Below are positions 39,819-49,054 of a stretch of 64,000 nucleotides of DNA, piece by piece (within the stretch, counting starts at the first letter, position 1; each line of letters begins with the position of its first letter). The notes under the pieces are model-generated. The model made no database searches, was not told the origin of the DNA, and saw nothing but the letters and a program-made list of their open reading frames with translations. The stretch covers positions 1 through 64,000 of the forward strand of contig CAGP01000048.1 in the NCBI GenBank assembly GCA_000263275.1, read 5' to 3'. Both the position numbers and the translations under genes were made by a program. Origin of the DNA: Helicobacter bizzozeronii CCUG 35545. GTDB taxonomy: Bacteria; Campylobacterota; Campylobacteria; Campylobacterales; Helicobacteraceae.

Positions 39819-40864
39819 TATTTTTGATGCACCTCTTTTTTGAGCATGGCGGCCTTGAGAGTGGGGATCAAATAGCCATAACCTTCTTTTTCCATGTCCT
39901 CTAGGGGCACAAATTTCAAGGCAGCACTATTGATACAATAGCGCAAACCGCCTAACTCTTTGGGGCCATCTTCAAAAACATGCCCTAAGTGTGCCCGCCC
40001 CACACGGCTACGCACTTCGGTGCGCAAGCGATCTAGGCTTCTATCCTCTTGGTAATTGACCACATCTTTAGCAATGGGCTTAGAGAAGGCTGGCCACCCA
40101 CAACCGCTATCAAATTTATCGGTGCTCAAAAAAAGCGGTTCGCCGGTGGTGATATCCACATAAATGCCCGGTTTGAAGAGTTTGTCATATTCATTATCAA
40201 AGGGGCGTTCTGTGTAGTTCTCTTGGGTTACCTTGTATTGTAAATCATTAAGTTTAGCTTTGAGCTCACCATCGCTGGGCTTGTGGTAGTCGTTAGGATC
40301 GATCAAGGGCTCATTAGCCTTTTTCAAATCAATGTGGCAATAACCCCCCGGATTCTTTTTCAAGTAATCTTGGTGGTATTCCTCTGCGACCACGAAGTTT
40401 TTTAAAGGTTCTAGCTCGATGCGCACCTTTTGTTGGTAATGGCTTTGCAAATTGGCTAGGGCTTTGGCGATCACGGGCTCGTCTTTGGGGTCTGTATAGT
40501 AAATCCCTGTGCGATACTGCCTACCGCGATCATTGCCCTGTTGATCGATGCTGGTTGGGTCGATGACTCGGAAATAATAGCGCAAGAGTTTATCCAAACT
40601 GATTTGGGAGGGATCAAAGGTAACCTTGACAGCCTCGGCGTGATCGGTGTTGTGCAGTTCATGGTAATTGGTCTGATCGCTCTTGCCATTGGCATAGCCC
40701 ACTAAGGCATCTTTGACCCCATAAATACGCTCCATGTAGGCTTCTAGCCCCCAAAAACACCCCCCCGCTAAATAAATCGTGTGTGGCATAGGTTTCTCCT
40801 GATGGGTTTTAGCCAATAAACTAAGAGGAACAAGGCACAAGAGCCACAAAAAAAGCGCACGCAT
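39818..40864 (-). CDS. msrAB: Peptide methionine sulfoxide reductase MsrA-MsrB fusion, exported
   Basis: Repairs both S- and R-methionine sulfoxide in oxidised proteins. The N-terminus has a signal peptide ([19 protein letters not shown]), so it works in the periplasm. The MsrA domain (about 28-185) has the catalytic GCFWG. The MsrB domain (about 205-335) has [13 protein letters not shown] and the catalytic cysteine in [11 protein letters not shown]. The product is 348 residues. The ATG at 40864 follows the rnj stop within nine bases and shares an identical 16-base start region with glmS. Gastric Helicobacters meet host oxidants, which fits. Confidence 0.95.
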   Translation of the reverse strand: MRALFLWLLCLVPLSLLAKTHQEKPMPHTIYLAGGCFWGLEAYMERIYGVKDALVGYANGKSDQTNYHELHNTDHAEAVKVTFDPSQISLDKLLRYYFRVIDPTSIDQQGNDRGRQYRTGIYYTDPKDEPVIAKALANLQSHYQQKVRIELEPLKNFVVAEEYHQDYLKKNPGGYCHIDLKKANEPLIDPNDYHKPSDGELKAKLNDLQYKVTQENYTERPFDNEYDKLFKPGIYVDITTGEPLFLSTDKFDSGCGWPAFSKPIAKDVVNYQEDRSLDRLRTEVRSRVGRAHLGHVFEDGPKELGGLRYCINSAALKFVPLEDMEKEGYGYLIPTLKAAMLKKEVHQK

Positions 40865-40873
40865 GGCAACCCC

Positions 40874-42854
40874 CTAATGCACGAAAACATGGCTGACAAT
40901 AGCCGGATATTTTTTGGTGTGCTTGAAAAGAGCCTTGCGGATAAAATTACGCACGCTCTCATCTAGGCTCTTATTATTGTTCAAAACATCTTGGCGTAGG
41001 GCTTTGATGTGCAATCCTAATGAGCCTTGCAATTCAGATACAAAGGCACGCTCCTCTTTGAGATTGGCAATCCCCACACTGGTGATCTTGGAGTGGGGCA
41101 TTAAATCCTGCCCCTCTTTGGAGATAAAAAGAACCGCACTCAAAAAGCCCGCACTGGCAATTTCCAAGCGTTCTTGGACAATCTTTTGCTCAATGCTGAC
41201 ATTGTTGGTGTTATCCACATAGCTTTTCCCGCTTTTCACGCTTTTAACCTTGCGCATAAAATTAGGATTGACCTCCACCTGATCGCCATCTTCCATCAGG
41301 TAGATATTTTTTTCAGGCACACCGCATGCGATTGCGGTTTCTTTGTGTTTGGCGACATGGTTATACTCCCCATGCACGGGCAAGAAAAACTTAGGCTTGA
41401 TGAGGCGCAACATCAATTTTTGCTCCTCTTGGGCGGCATGCCCGCTGACATGGACATCAAAGGCTTGATAAACCACTTGGGCTTTCTTTTTTCATCAATA
41501 AATTTAGAATGCTGGACACGCTCGCCTCATTGCCCGGAATCGCTTTAGCCGAAATGATAATGAGATCGCTAGGCTTAATGCTGATGTGGCGGTGCTCATC
41601 GGTTGCCATGCGGTATAAAGCGCTCATGGTCTCCCCTTGTGAGCCCGTGGTAACAATAAAGACCTCATGATCTTGGAGCTTTTCGACCTCATGGGCTTCA
41701 ATGAAGGTTTTAAAGGGCAGGTGGATATAGCCTAATTCCCTAGCAATGTCTAGGTTTTTTTCCATAGAACGACCGATCACGGCGACTTTGCGGTTGTGGT
41801 TGATGGCATGTTGAATCGCCTGATACACCCGGTGGATATTTGAAGAAAAGGTGCTCATGATCACCCTGCCCTTAGCGTTTTTAAAGAGATTTTCAAACAC
41901 GGGGCTAATGCTGCTCTCAGAGGGGGTAATTCCGGGTTTATAAGAGTTGGTGCTATCACTGAGCAATAACATCACCCCTTGTTCGCCATAGTGGGCGAGG
42001 CGGTAAAGGTCGGTGGGGATATTATCAACAGGAGTGTGATCGATCTTAAAATCGCCTGTATGGATGATCGTGCCCACTTTGGTTTGGATGGCGAGTGCGC
42101 TAGCATCAATGATGGAGTGGGTGATGTGAATCCACTCCACGATGAACTCCCCGATCTCAATGGGCTGGCGTTTTTGCACGATTTTAAAATAGCTTTTGAA
42201 CTTCTTTAAGCCATGTTCGTCAAATTTATTGCCAATCATCCCCAAACTTAAGGGCGTGCCATAGAGGGGGAATTGCAATTCCTTAAACAAGTAGGGCACC
42301 GCCCCGATATGATCCTCATGGGCGTGGGTGATCAAAATGCCCACGATCTTATCTTTAATGCTGTGCAAATAGCTAAAATCGGGGATCAAAATATCCACGC
42401 CATGCATGTCCTCGCTAGGGAAACTCATCCCCACATCAATGATGATAGCTTGTTGCATGGTTTCTAAAACCATCATGTTCCCGCCAATCTCACCCAAACC
42501 ACCCAAGGGCGTGATTTTGACACGGGCTTTGACATTGAGATCGAGTTTGTAATGGGGGTTTAGGTGATTGATGTGGATTTTATGGTTGGTTTCCACGCCC
42601 TGCTTTAATTCCTTATGGAAGCCCAAATTCCCCCGTTCGTTGGCTTTGGTGATGTTCTTAACGCCCTCTTGTTCTTGCATGTGCGGGTGGCTCATCGCCG
42701 GGTTGCCCGCTTGTTTCCTGCCATGTTTGATGCGGTTTTTGCGCCCAAACTCCCCAAAATTCTTGTTTTTGGGTTTGTGCGTGTTGGGGTGGGCTTGTGC
42801 GGACTCTTTGCTCAAATCAACTTTGGGGGGATTATCTTTGGAAGGATTATCCAT
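40874..42854 (-). CDS. rnj: Ribonuclease J, one frameshift
   Basis: A metallo-beta-lactamase and beta-CASP nuclease with endonuclease and 5'-3' exonuclease activity, the main RNA-decay enzyme in Helicobacter. The first 105 residues are a basic, Asn/Lys/His-rich extension, as described for the H. pylori enzyme. The catalytic motif THAHEDHIGAVPY follows, then GTIIHTGDFKID, LLLSDSTNS and the beta-CASP part VTTGSQGE. The frame breaks at a run of six A on the coding strand (41487-41492); with five it reads LMKKKAQVVYQAFDVHVSGH, giving about 659 residues. The ATG at 42854 has AGGAG upstream. Confidence 0.95.
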
Positions 42855-42911
42855 GTTGTTCTCCTGTAAGATTTTGGGAGAGATGTGCCAAGCCTAGATA
42901 GTGGATAGGGT

Positions 42912-43736
42912 TTAGCTGGTGGGGCCTAAGAGTGGGGCTAAGATCGTGCTTGGCAAAAAAAAGGCTTGCACCCACTCTAGAGGGTAGGTGCTTTTAAGAT
43001 TATTAAACAGAGTCTTGCGATTAGCTTTAAAGCAAATCTTAAGCACGCTCTCTAAGACCTCCAAAGAAGGTGCGCCCAAGTTAGGACCCAAAGGGGCTTT
43101 GAGCAGACGGATCAGTGCTGATTGCACTTTGGGCGGGGGGTTAAAGGCACTAGGGGGTACTCCAAAGAGCCAGGATCGCTCATGGCACACACTAGAGGCT
43201 AACACGCTTAGAGCTCCATAATCGCTACTGCCACTTGGCGCACAAAACTTAATGCCCACTTGCGCTTGCACCATCACGACCATCCCTAAGCATAGAGAGT
43301 CCCTAAGTGCTTGGGTGATAATGGGCGTGGCGATGTAGTAGGGGAGATTAGAAACCAAGAAATAGGGTTCATCATGCAAAAATCCCCAAGAGGATAGGGC
43401 AAAGGGGTAACCTTTAAAAAGTTCCACTTGGTATTTTTCCTGCTGTGATCCATCTTTAACCCTTTTGCGCTCCATCACATCGCCCACCACGAGCTTTAAA
43501 CGCGCTAGCAAAGAGTGTTCTAGGCAAGCCCTCAACCTCTGAGCTAATTTGCTATCCACTTCATAGGCTAACAGACCCTTAGGTAGCCTCCCTAAAAGTC
43601 TGGTGGTGAGATCTCCCAAGCCAACCCCTATTTCCACCATTTGCACCGGGTCGTCCCAATGTGTATAGGGGATCGCTTGTAAGATCTGCTCTAAATAGCG
43701 GGCATCATGTAAAAAGTGCTGCCCTAAAATTGCCAT
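42912..43736 (-). CDS. ksgA: 16S rRNA dimethyladenosine transferase KsgA
   Basis: Dimethylates two adjacent adenines in helix 45 of 16S rRNA. The SAM site is seen as MVEIGVGLGDLTTRLL, the catalytic motif IV as VSNLPYYIATPI, and the C-terminal helical domain as HERSWLFGVPPSAFNPPPKV. The N-terminal GQHFLHDARYL is typical. At 274 residues it is normal. It is first in the minus-strand operon with rnj, as HP1431-HP1430. Confidence 0.96.
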   Translation of the reverse strand: MAILGQHFLHDARYLEQILQAIPYTHWDDPVQMVEIGVGLGDLTTRLLGRLPKGLLAYEVDSKLAQRLRACLEHSLLARLKLVVGDVMERKRVKDGSQQEKYQVELFKGYPFALSSWGFLHDEPYFLVSNLPYYIATPIITQALRDSLCLGMVVMVQAQVGIKFCAPSGSSDYGALSVLASSVCHERSWLFGVPPSAFNPPPKVQSALIRLLKAPLGPNLGAPSLEVLESVLKICFKANRKTLFNNLKSTYPLEWVQAFFLPSTILAPLLGPTS

Positions 43737-43790
43737 CTTCCTAACTTTAAAACTTTGGGGCGCATTCTAGCACAGGCTAGCTTAAAAGTG

Positions 43791-43796
43791 GTAGAA
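43791..43796 (+). promoter_or_regulatory. Probable -10 box upstream of the nucleosidase-like gene
   Basis: TAGAAT lies 24 bases before the start at 43820, in the divergent gap with ksgA. Confidence 0.35.
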
Positions 43797-43819
43797 TAAA
43801 GAAAATGATAAGGATTAGC

Positions 43820-44374
43820 ATGTTTGTGTGTGCGGGGAAAATGGAAAGTTTTAGTTTTGCTAGGAGTATCGGGGTGGGTTTGGTGCAAAGTGCCTTAGAA
43901 CTTAGCCGTTTATGCTTGCTAGAAAAACCAACCTCTTTGATCTTTATTGGGAGTGCGGGGGTGTATGATTTTGATCTGCCCTTGTTGTCCTTGTATAAAA
44001 GTGCCCACGCTTTCCAAATTGAGCAGAGTTTTGTTACCCAACACAGCTACACGCCTATAGAAAATGCCCTAGAAATCCAAACAGATGATTTTAAAGCTCT
44101 TGATTTGCCACCCATCAAGGTCAATTCCAGTAATTACATCCACACCGATCCCAATTTTGCGGGCTGTATGCGCCATTTGGGGATTGGGCTAGAAAATATG
44201 GAATTTTTCAGTGTCCTAAGCGTGGCTAAAGCGTTTAATCTACCCAGCTTTGGGATTTTTTGCACCACCAATTGGACTAATCACAACGCCCATGCCCAGT
44301 TTTTAGAAAACCATGCCCAAGCCTGCGCCAAGTTACAAGCATGGGTTAGACAAGCCAATTTGTGCTATACTTGA
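43820..44374 (+). CDS. Purine-nucleoside phosphorylase-like protein (HP1530-like)
   Basis: About 184 residues. It has the fold and landmarks of small phosphorylases and nucleosidases: MFVCAGKMESFSFARSIGVG at the start, SLIFIGSAGVYD, an internal NSSNYIHTDPNFAG, the purine-site-like ENMEFFSVLSVA and a final GIFCTTNWTNHNAH. The length is shorter than classic PNPs. ATG 43820 has AAGGA upstream and is preferred to ATG 43805. In H. pylori the homologue precedes the small gene and glmS; here it is separated from them by six genes and the strand switch. It is followed by the Asn-rich gene 45 bases later, possibly in one transcript. Confidence 0.75.
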   Translation: MFVCAGKMESFSFARSIGVGLVQSALELSRLCLLEKPTSLIFIGSAGVYDFDLPLLSLYKSAHAFQIEQSFVTQHSYTPIENALEIQTDDFKALDLPPIKVNSSNYIHTDPNFAGCMRHLGIGLENMEFFSVLSVAKAFNLPSFGIFCTTNWTNHNAHAQFLENHAQACAKLQAWVRQANLCYT

Positions 44375-44419
44375 GTGTGGAAGTGCAAACTTCCAAAATT
44401 TTAGAAAGGAGAAAAAGTT

Positions 44420-44548
44420 ATGAATAGCAATAACAATAGCTGTAGCAACCACAGCCACAGCAATAGCCAAAACAGCAACAATAGCAATAGCTGCAATAAC
44501 AGCAACCAAAACAACAATAGCTGCAATAACAGCAACAAACAAGACTAA
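44420..44548 (+). CDS. 42-residue Asn/Ser/Cys-rich protein at the Hpn-like locus
   Basis: A tiny gene with a strong ribosome site (AGAAAGGAG, eight bases before ATG). The protein starts MNSNNNSCSNHSHSNSQ and contains 19 Asn, 12 Ser, 3 Cys, 3 Gln and 2 His out of 42 residues, with no hydrophobic residue except Met1. A ten-residue unit, NSCNNSNQNN then NSCNNSNKQD, is repeated through an exact 22-base DNA repeat (44485-44506 and 44515-44536). In H. pylori the His/Gln-rich nickel-binding Hpn-like protein (HP1432) lies next to ksgA, two genes away here. Three Cys and HSH could bind a soft or transition metal. The metal role is inference from place and composition; a low-complexity structural peptide is the alternative. 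A hairpin follows the stop. Confidence 0.7.
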   Translation: MNSNNNSCSNHSHSNSQNSNNSNSCNNSNQNNNSCNNSNKQD

Positions 44549-44557
44549 GGTCTATCT

Positions 44558-44594
44558 CCGCTTATTAATTATAAGCGGGGGTTAATTATCCCCT
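44558..44594 (+). terminator. Hairpin pair between the Asn-rich gene and the efflux operon
   Basis: CCGCTTAT (44558-44565) pairs with ATAAGCGG (44571-44578) to form a stem of eight pairs and a five-base loop. A second possible stem, GGGG with CCCC around TTAATTAT (about 44577-44593), uses some of the same G residues, so the two exclude each other. There is no clear U tract. It lies between convergent genes and probably ends transcription from both sides. Confidence 0.5.
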
Positions 44595-44637
44595 AAATCT
44601 GACAGCCGCTATGTTTTAAATCCCCGCATCTGCGTTT

Positions 44638-44922
44638 TTAAGTTGGAAATTTGGCAACACTGGGCAAGAGATACAATGCGATCTCTTGGCTCAAGGCTTG
44701 CAATTCTTGGGCGAGCTTGTCTGCTTGGGCTTGCTCTAAATAGAGTTTGAACAAGCCATAGTCCTTGCGCCCGCTGACCTGCTCCTTTTCACTCTTTAAT
44801 AAAGAAATAGCCGCATACTCAAAGCACTCAAAAAAGTAAAAGTAATCATGCCCATGTTCTAAGAGATGATCCACGATCATGTCTTTGAGTTTCATATCCA
44901 CATAGACCTCTAAGATCACCAT
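44638..44922 (-). CDS. DUF3240-like small protein, read as fused to the efflux pump
   Basis: A 94-residue cytoplasmic protein starting MVILEVYVDMKLKDMIVDHL with an acidic, aromatic stretch GHDYFYFFECFEY; it resembles the PII-like DUF3240 family, often found next to heavy-metal RND pumps. The frame joins the cznA frame only through a run of seven A on the coding strand (44937-44943). With six, cznA ends KKYKVV and its TGA overlaps this ATG (TGATG). A separate small gene (HP0968, recollection) follows cznA in H. pylori, so two genes are the better reading. A metal-sensing or regulatory role is inferred from the context. Confidence 0.65.
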   Translation of the reverse strand: MVILEVYVDMKLKDMIVDHLLEHGHDYFYFFECFEYAAISLLKSEKEQVSGRKDYGLFKLYLEQAQADKLAQELQALSQEIALYLLPSVAKFPT

Positions 44923-47900
44923 CAAACCACCTTGTATTTTTTTAGCCACCAGCATAAACATTGGGGGCAAGAGCAAGAGCGTTAAAATGCTAGAGGTTAC
45001 CAGCCCGCCTAAAACCACGATGGCTAGGGGTTTTTGCACCTCAGAGCCCACGCCATGGGAGAGCAACAAGGGGATCAAGCCTAGCCCAGCAATGCAAGCG
45101 GTCATCAGCACGGGGCGCAAACGCCGCAAAGCCCCCTCAAAGACGCATTCCTCTACGCTCTTGCCCTGATTTAGAAGTTCTCTAAAATACCCAATCATCA
45201 CCACCCCATTTAACACCGCAATCCCAAAAAGGGCGATAAAGCCCACACTAGCCGGCACAGAGATATATTCTTGGGTTAAGAAGAGGGCAATCAGCCCGCC
45301 AGTGATGGCAAAGGGGATATTGAGCAAAATTAAGAGCGAGAGGGGGACGCTTTTAAAGGTGAAAAAGAGGATAAAAAAGATCACCACAATACTAATGGGG
45401 ATCACGGTCGATAGGCGTTTGTTGGCGCGTTCTTGGTTTTCAAACTGCCCGCCGTAGGTGATGTAGTAGTTGGGGGGCAGTTGCACTTTTTCAGCGATTT
45501 TAGCCTTGATCTCATCGACAAATCCGCCCAAGTCCCGCCCCACGACATTAGAACGCACCACGCTCATACGCGTGCTATTTTCACGCACAATCGCCACAGG
45601 ACCATCCACTTCGCTAATGGTGGCAATGGAGGTGATGGGCACAGCAATCCTGCGTTTAGAGGTCATCTCTAAACTTTTAATGAGGGTAATATTGGTGGAG
45701 ATGTCCTCTTTTTGGCGGATAATAACAGGGGTTCTAGAAATGCCCGTTGGGATAAACTCCACAATGATCCCCTCTAAAGCGGATTTGAGAAACTTAGCAA
45801 ATTCATCGCTGGTGATCCCCACATTAGCCATCGCATCCCGATCGGGGGTGATGTAAAGGTAATTTAGCCCTTTGTTAAGAGCTGTAAAAACCTCGCTAGA
45901 GCCCCTGACCCCCCTAATCACCTCCACAATCTGCGCACTCAACTCATTGAGCTTATCAATGCTATTCCCAAAAATCTTGATGGCTAAATCCCCCCGCACA
46001 CCTGTAAGCATCTCTGAGATACGCATTTCAATGGGCTGGGTGAAGGCAAAGCTAATCCCCTTGTAATCCTCCAAAGATTTGAGGATTTTATCCAAGAGTT
46101 CTTGTTTGGTTTTGACACTCCATTCTTTTTTGGGGATGTAGGAGATAAACATATCAGTTTGATTGAGCCCCCCTAAATCCAAACCGAGTTCATCGGATCC
46201 CGTCCTTGCTACGATCGCCTTGACCTCTTTAACATTCTCCCTAATGGTCTTTTCAATGCGTAAGATCAAATCCTTAGATTGGTTGAGCGATATAGAGGGC
46301 ACGCTATCCACACTCAGCACGCTATCCCCCTCATCTAAGTTAGGCATGAAAGCTTTACCCACAAAGGGGAAGAGCGAGAGACTGCCGGCTAAAAAGATCA
46401 AGGCCCCTAAGAGCATTTTTTTTAGGGTTTTTCAAGGCAAAACGCAAAGCGGGGGTGTAGATAAAATAAAAAAAAGCGGGTGAGGTAGGTTTCTTTATGG
46501 GGCTGGGCTTTGAGCACCATCGAGCTAATCACGGGCACCACCGTGATGGAGAGCACCAAAGTGCCCAGTAGGGCAAAGACGATACTAGAGGCTAGGGGGC
46601 GGAACATCTTGCCCTCAATGCCCTCTAAGGACAAAATGGGGACAAAAAAGACAATGATGATGATGATCCCACTCACTACCGAGACCGCAATTTCTTTACA
46701 CGAGCGATACATCGTGTGTAGCTTGGTGGTGGTGCGGTTATGGCTCAATTTCTCAAAGGCATTTTCCACCACGACCACCGCCGAGTCGATGAGCATGCCA
46801 ATGGCAATAATCAGTCCGCCCAAACTCATTAAATTGAGCGTGATCCCATTGAGTTTGATTAAAATAAAAGCCACGCTTAAGCTCAAGGGCAAGATCACCC
46901 CCACGGCTACACTGGCTCTAAAATTACCCAAGAATAAAAACAAAGTGATCACAATCAGCACGACCGCCTCTATGAGGGTTTGGGTAACCGTGTCAATGGT
47001 CTTTTTGGGTGAATTCGGAGCGATCGTAAAAAACATGGGTATGCACGCCAGCGGGCAATAAGGGCTTGATGTCTTGATCGAGTTTTTGGCGCACCTGCTT
47101 GATGATTTCACTAGAATTTGCCCCCTTAAGGGAAAGCACGAGTCCTTCTGTGGTTTCATCAATGCCATTTTTAGTAACAAAGCCTAAGCGGGTGCGGTAA
47201 TGCACCACCACCTTAGCAAAATCGCGGATATGCAAAAAGCCCATTTTGGTGGAAATAGTGATGTCCCCGATCTCTTTGGGGGTGAGTGCCATGGTTTGGA
47301 TTTTGACTAAAAAAGGTCTCCCCATCGCGATCCACACGCCCCGCCCCGCTATTACTCAAGTTGGCTCTAAGCGTATTTTCTAAATCGCTAATGGAAATCC
47401 CTAAGCCTGCCATGTCATTAAAATCGGGGATCACCACAAAGGCACGGCTAAAGCCCCCAATGGAATTGACATCTGCCACCCCCGGGATCGTCCTTAACAT
47501 GGGGCGGATCACAAAGTCCAAGAGTTGGCGTTTTTCCACCTCAGGCAAATTCCCATCGATGGTGAACATGAAAATATCAGATAGCGGGGTAACAATGGGG
47601 GCGATGCCACCATCCACCTCTGGGGGCAAATCTGGCATCACAAGGGCGAGTTTTTCATTGACAATATTGCGCGCTAGGTAAATATCCATGCCATCTTCAA
47701 AATCGATCGTGATGTCGCAAATGGCGTATTTAGAAGTGCTCCGCAAGGACTTTTCCCCTTTTAAGCCTAGCAATTCCAACTCTAGGGGGCGCACCACATT
47801 GTTTTCCATCTCCTCAGGCGAGCTGCCCGGAAGCTTTAAGATGATCTTAACTTGGGTGGGGGACATATCCGGGAAGGCATCAACAGGGGTGGTGAAAAAG

Positions 47901-47992
47901 GCATACAGCCCAGAGAGCAAGAGCAAAAAGGCACAGATCAAGATAATCAAGCGTTGGCGTAAAGAAAACTCAATGATGGAAGCCAACATCAA
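44922..47992 (-). CDS. cznA: Heavy-metal RND efflux pump CznA/CzcA type, four frameshifts
   Basis: The inner-membrane proton antiporter of a tripartite metal efflux system, about 1022 residues when rebuilt. Breaks lie at A6 47309-47314 (five gives GETFLVKIQTM), T5 47002-47006 (four gives EFTQKTIDTVTQTL), A8 46468-46475 and T8 46416-46423 (seven in each gives RFFYFIYTPALRF and NPKKMLLGALIF). Family parts visible are PVDAFPDMSPTQVKI, DFEDGMDIYLARNIVNEK and twelve membrane segments. The TM4 motif is AIGMLIDSAVVVVEN. Synteny with glyS, cznC and cznB (HP0972-HP0969) points to Cd/Zn/Ni export, while the TM4 motif is closer to the copper/silver pattern, so the metal is not certain. Confidence 0.88.
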
Positions 47993-49054
47993 TCATCACC
48001 TAGATTGTTTAAAATGCCCTTCAGGCTCACTAAAGCCCCGGCGGCGACTTTGGCATGCGGATTAATATTTTTATTGCTGATCACAAAAACACGGGTGCGC
48101 TCCTCAATGATTTGCACGGGGGTGGGCATAAAACCCTTGGGCGTGCGGATGAACATTAGGTAATCTTGATCGTTGCGGATAATTGCGCTGGAGGGGACAA
48201 TCAAGGAGTTTTTGGGCTTGAACCCCTCAATATAGACATCGACCACCTCGCCCACATGGTAATTGTGCGCATCGATAAAGGCGGTAGCTAAAATGGTGTT
48301 GGAGTTGCGATCCAGCACCACAGAGATACTCTGAATCACCCCAATTTTATTCCCCAGCCCGTCCAACACATGCGAGCCTTTTTTTAATGTATCTAGAGAG
48401 GCTGACGGGTAATTTGATGCGCGCGATCAAATCGTTATTTTCAGCGATGCGGATATAGGTCGTAAAAGGGAGGATTTTTTCGCCCAACACTTTGGGGGCG
48501 ATGGATAAAACGCCGCTATTGCGCGCGATGATCTTAAAGCCATAAAGCCCCATGGGTTTTTTAGGGTCAATCCCAAAGTTGCGGAAAGTGTCTTCTAGTT
48601 GGCGCACTCTTAGGCGCATCTCTTCGCTGATAAGGTGGCTGTTTTGATACTCCCTTTTGGCAATCACGCCTTGCTTGTAGAGCTTGTAATCTTTGGAGCT
48701 CACATCTAGGGCAACCTTGAGTTTGTTTTGGCTATTTTGCAACTGGAAGTAAAGGTTGCTCAAATCAATGGAGCTAATCTCACAGATGAGATCGCCCCTT
48801 TTGACATATTCGCCCTCGCTCTTGTAAATGGCGACCACGGTGGCGTTAAAACTCAAGCTTTGAATCACCGTGTGTTTGGGGTTGGAGTTGTTAAAATCAA
48901 TCACAGCGTTAAAGGGCAAGCCCTTTGTCCCAAATTTTTTATCTAGGGGAACAACACTAATCCCCAAGCTATCAATTTGCTTTTGGGTCAAAACAATTTC
49001 ATCATAAGCCCCCAAAACCCCCAAAAAGAGCAACAAGCAGACCCAGATTTTCAT
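47989..49054 (-). CDS. cznB: RND efflux membrane fusion protein CznB type, one frameshift
   Basis: The periplasmic adaptor joining CznA to the outer-membrane channel. A signal peptide (MKIWVCLLLFLGVLGAYDEI) is followed by a barrel-sandwich part (HTVIQSLSFNATVVAIYKSE, KRGDLICEISS), an alpha hairpin and a beta barrel. The frame breaks at a run of seven A on the coding strand (48379-48385); with six it reads SRYIKKGSHVLDGLGNKIGV, giving about 354 residues. It overlaps cznA and cznC by four bases each. Confidence 0.87.

Noticed and set aside
44333-44542. A very hydrophobic 69-residue frame on the minus strand (MFVAVIAAIVVLVAVIAAIA)
   Set aside because: It is the mirror of the Asn/Ser codons of the plus-strand gene (AAC and AGC read backwards give Val, Ile and Ala). 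The plus frame has the ribosome site and a proper length; the minus frame has neither.
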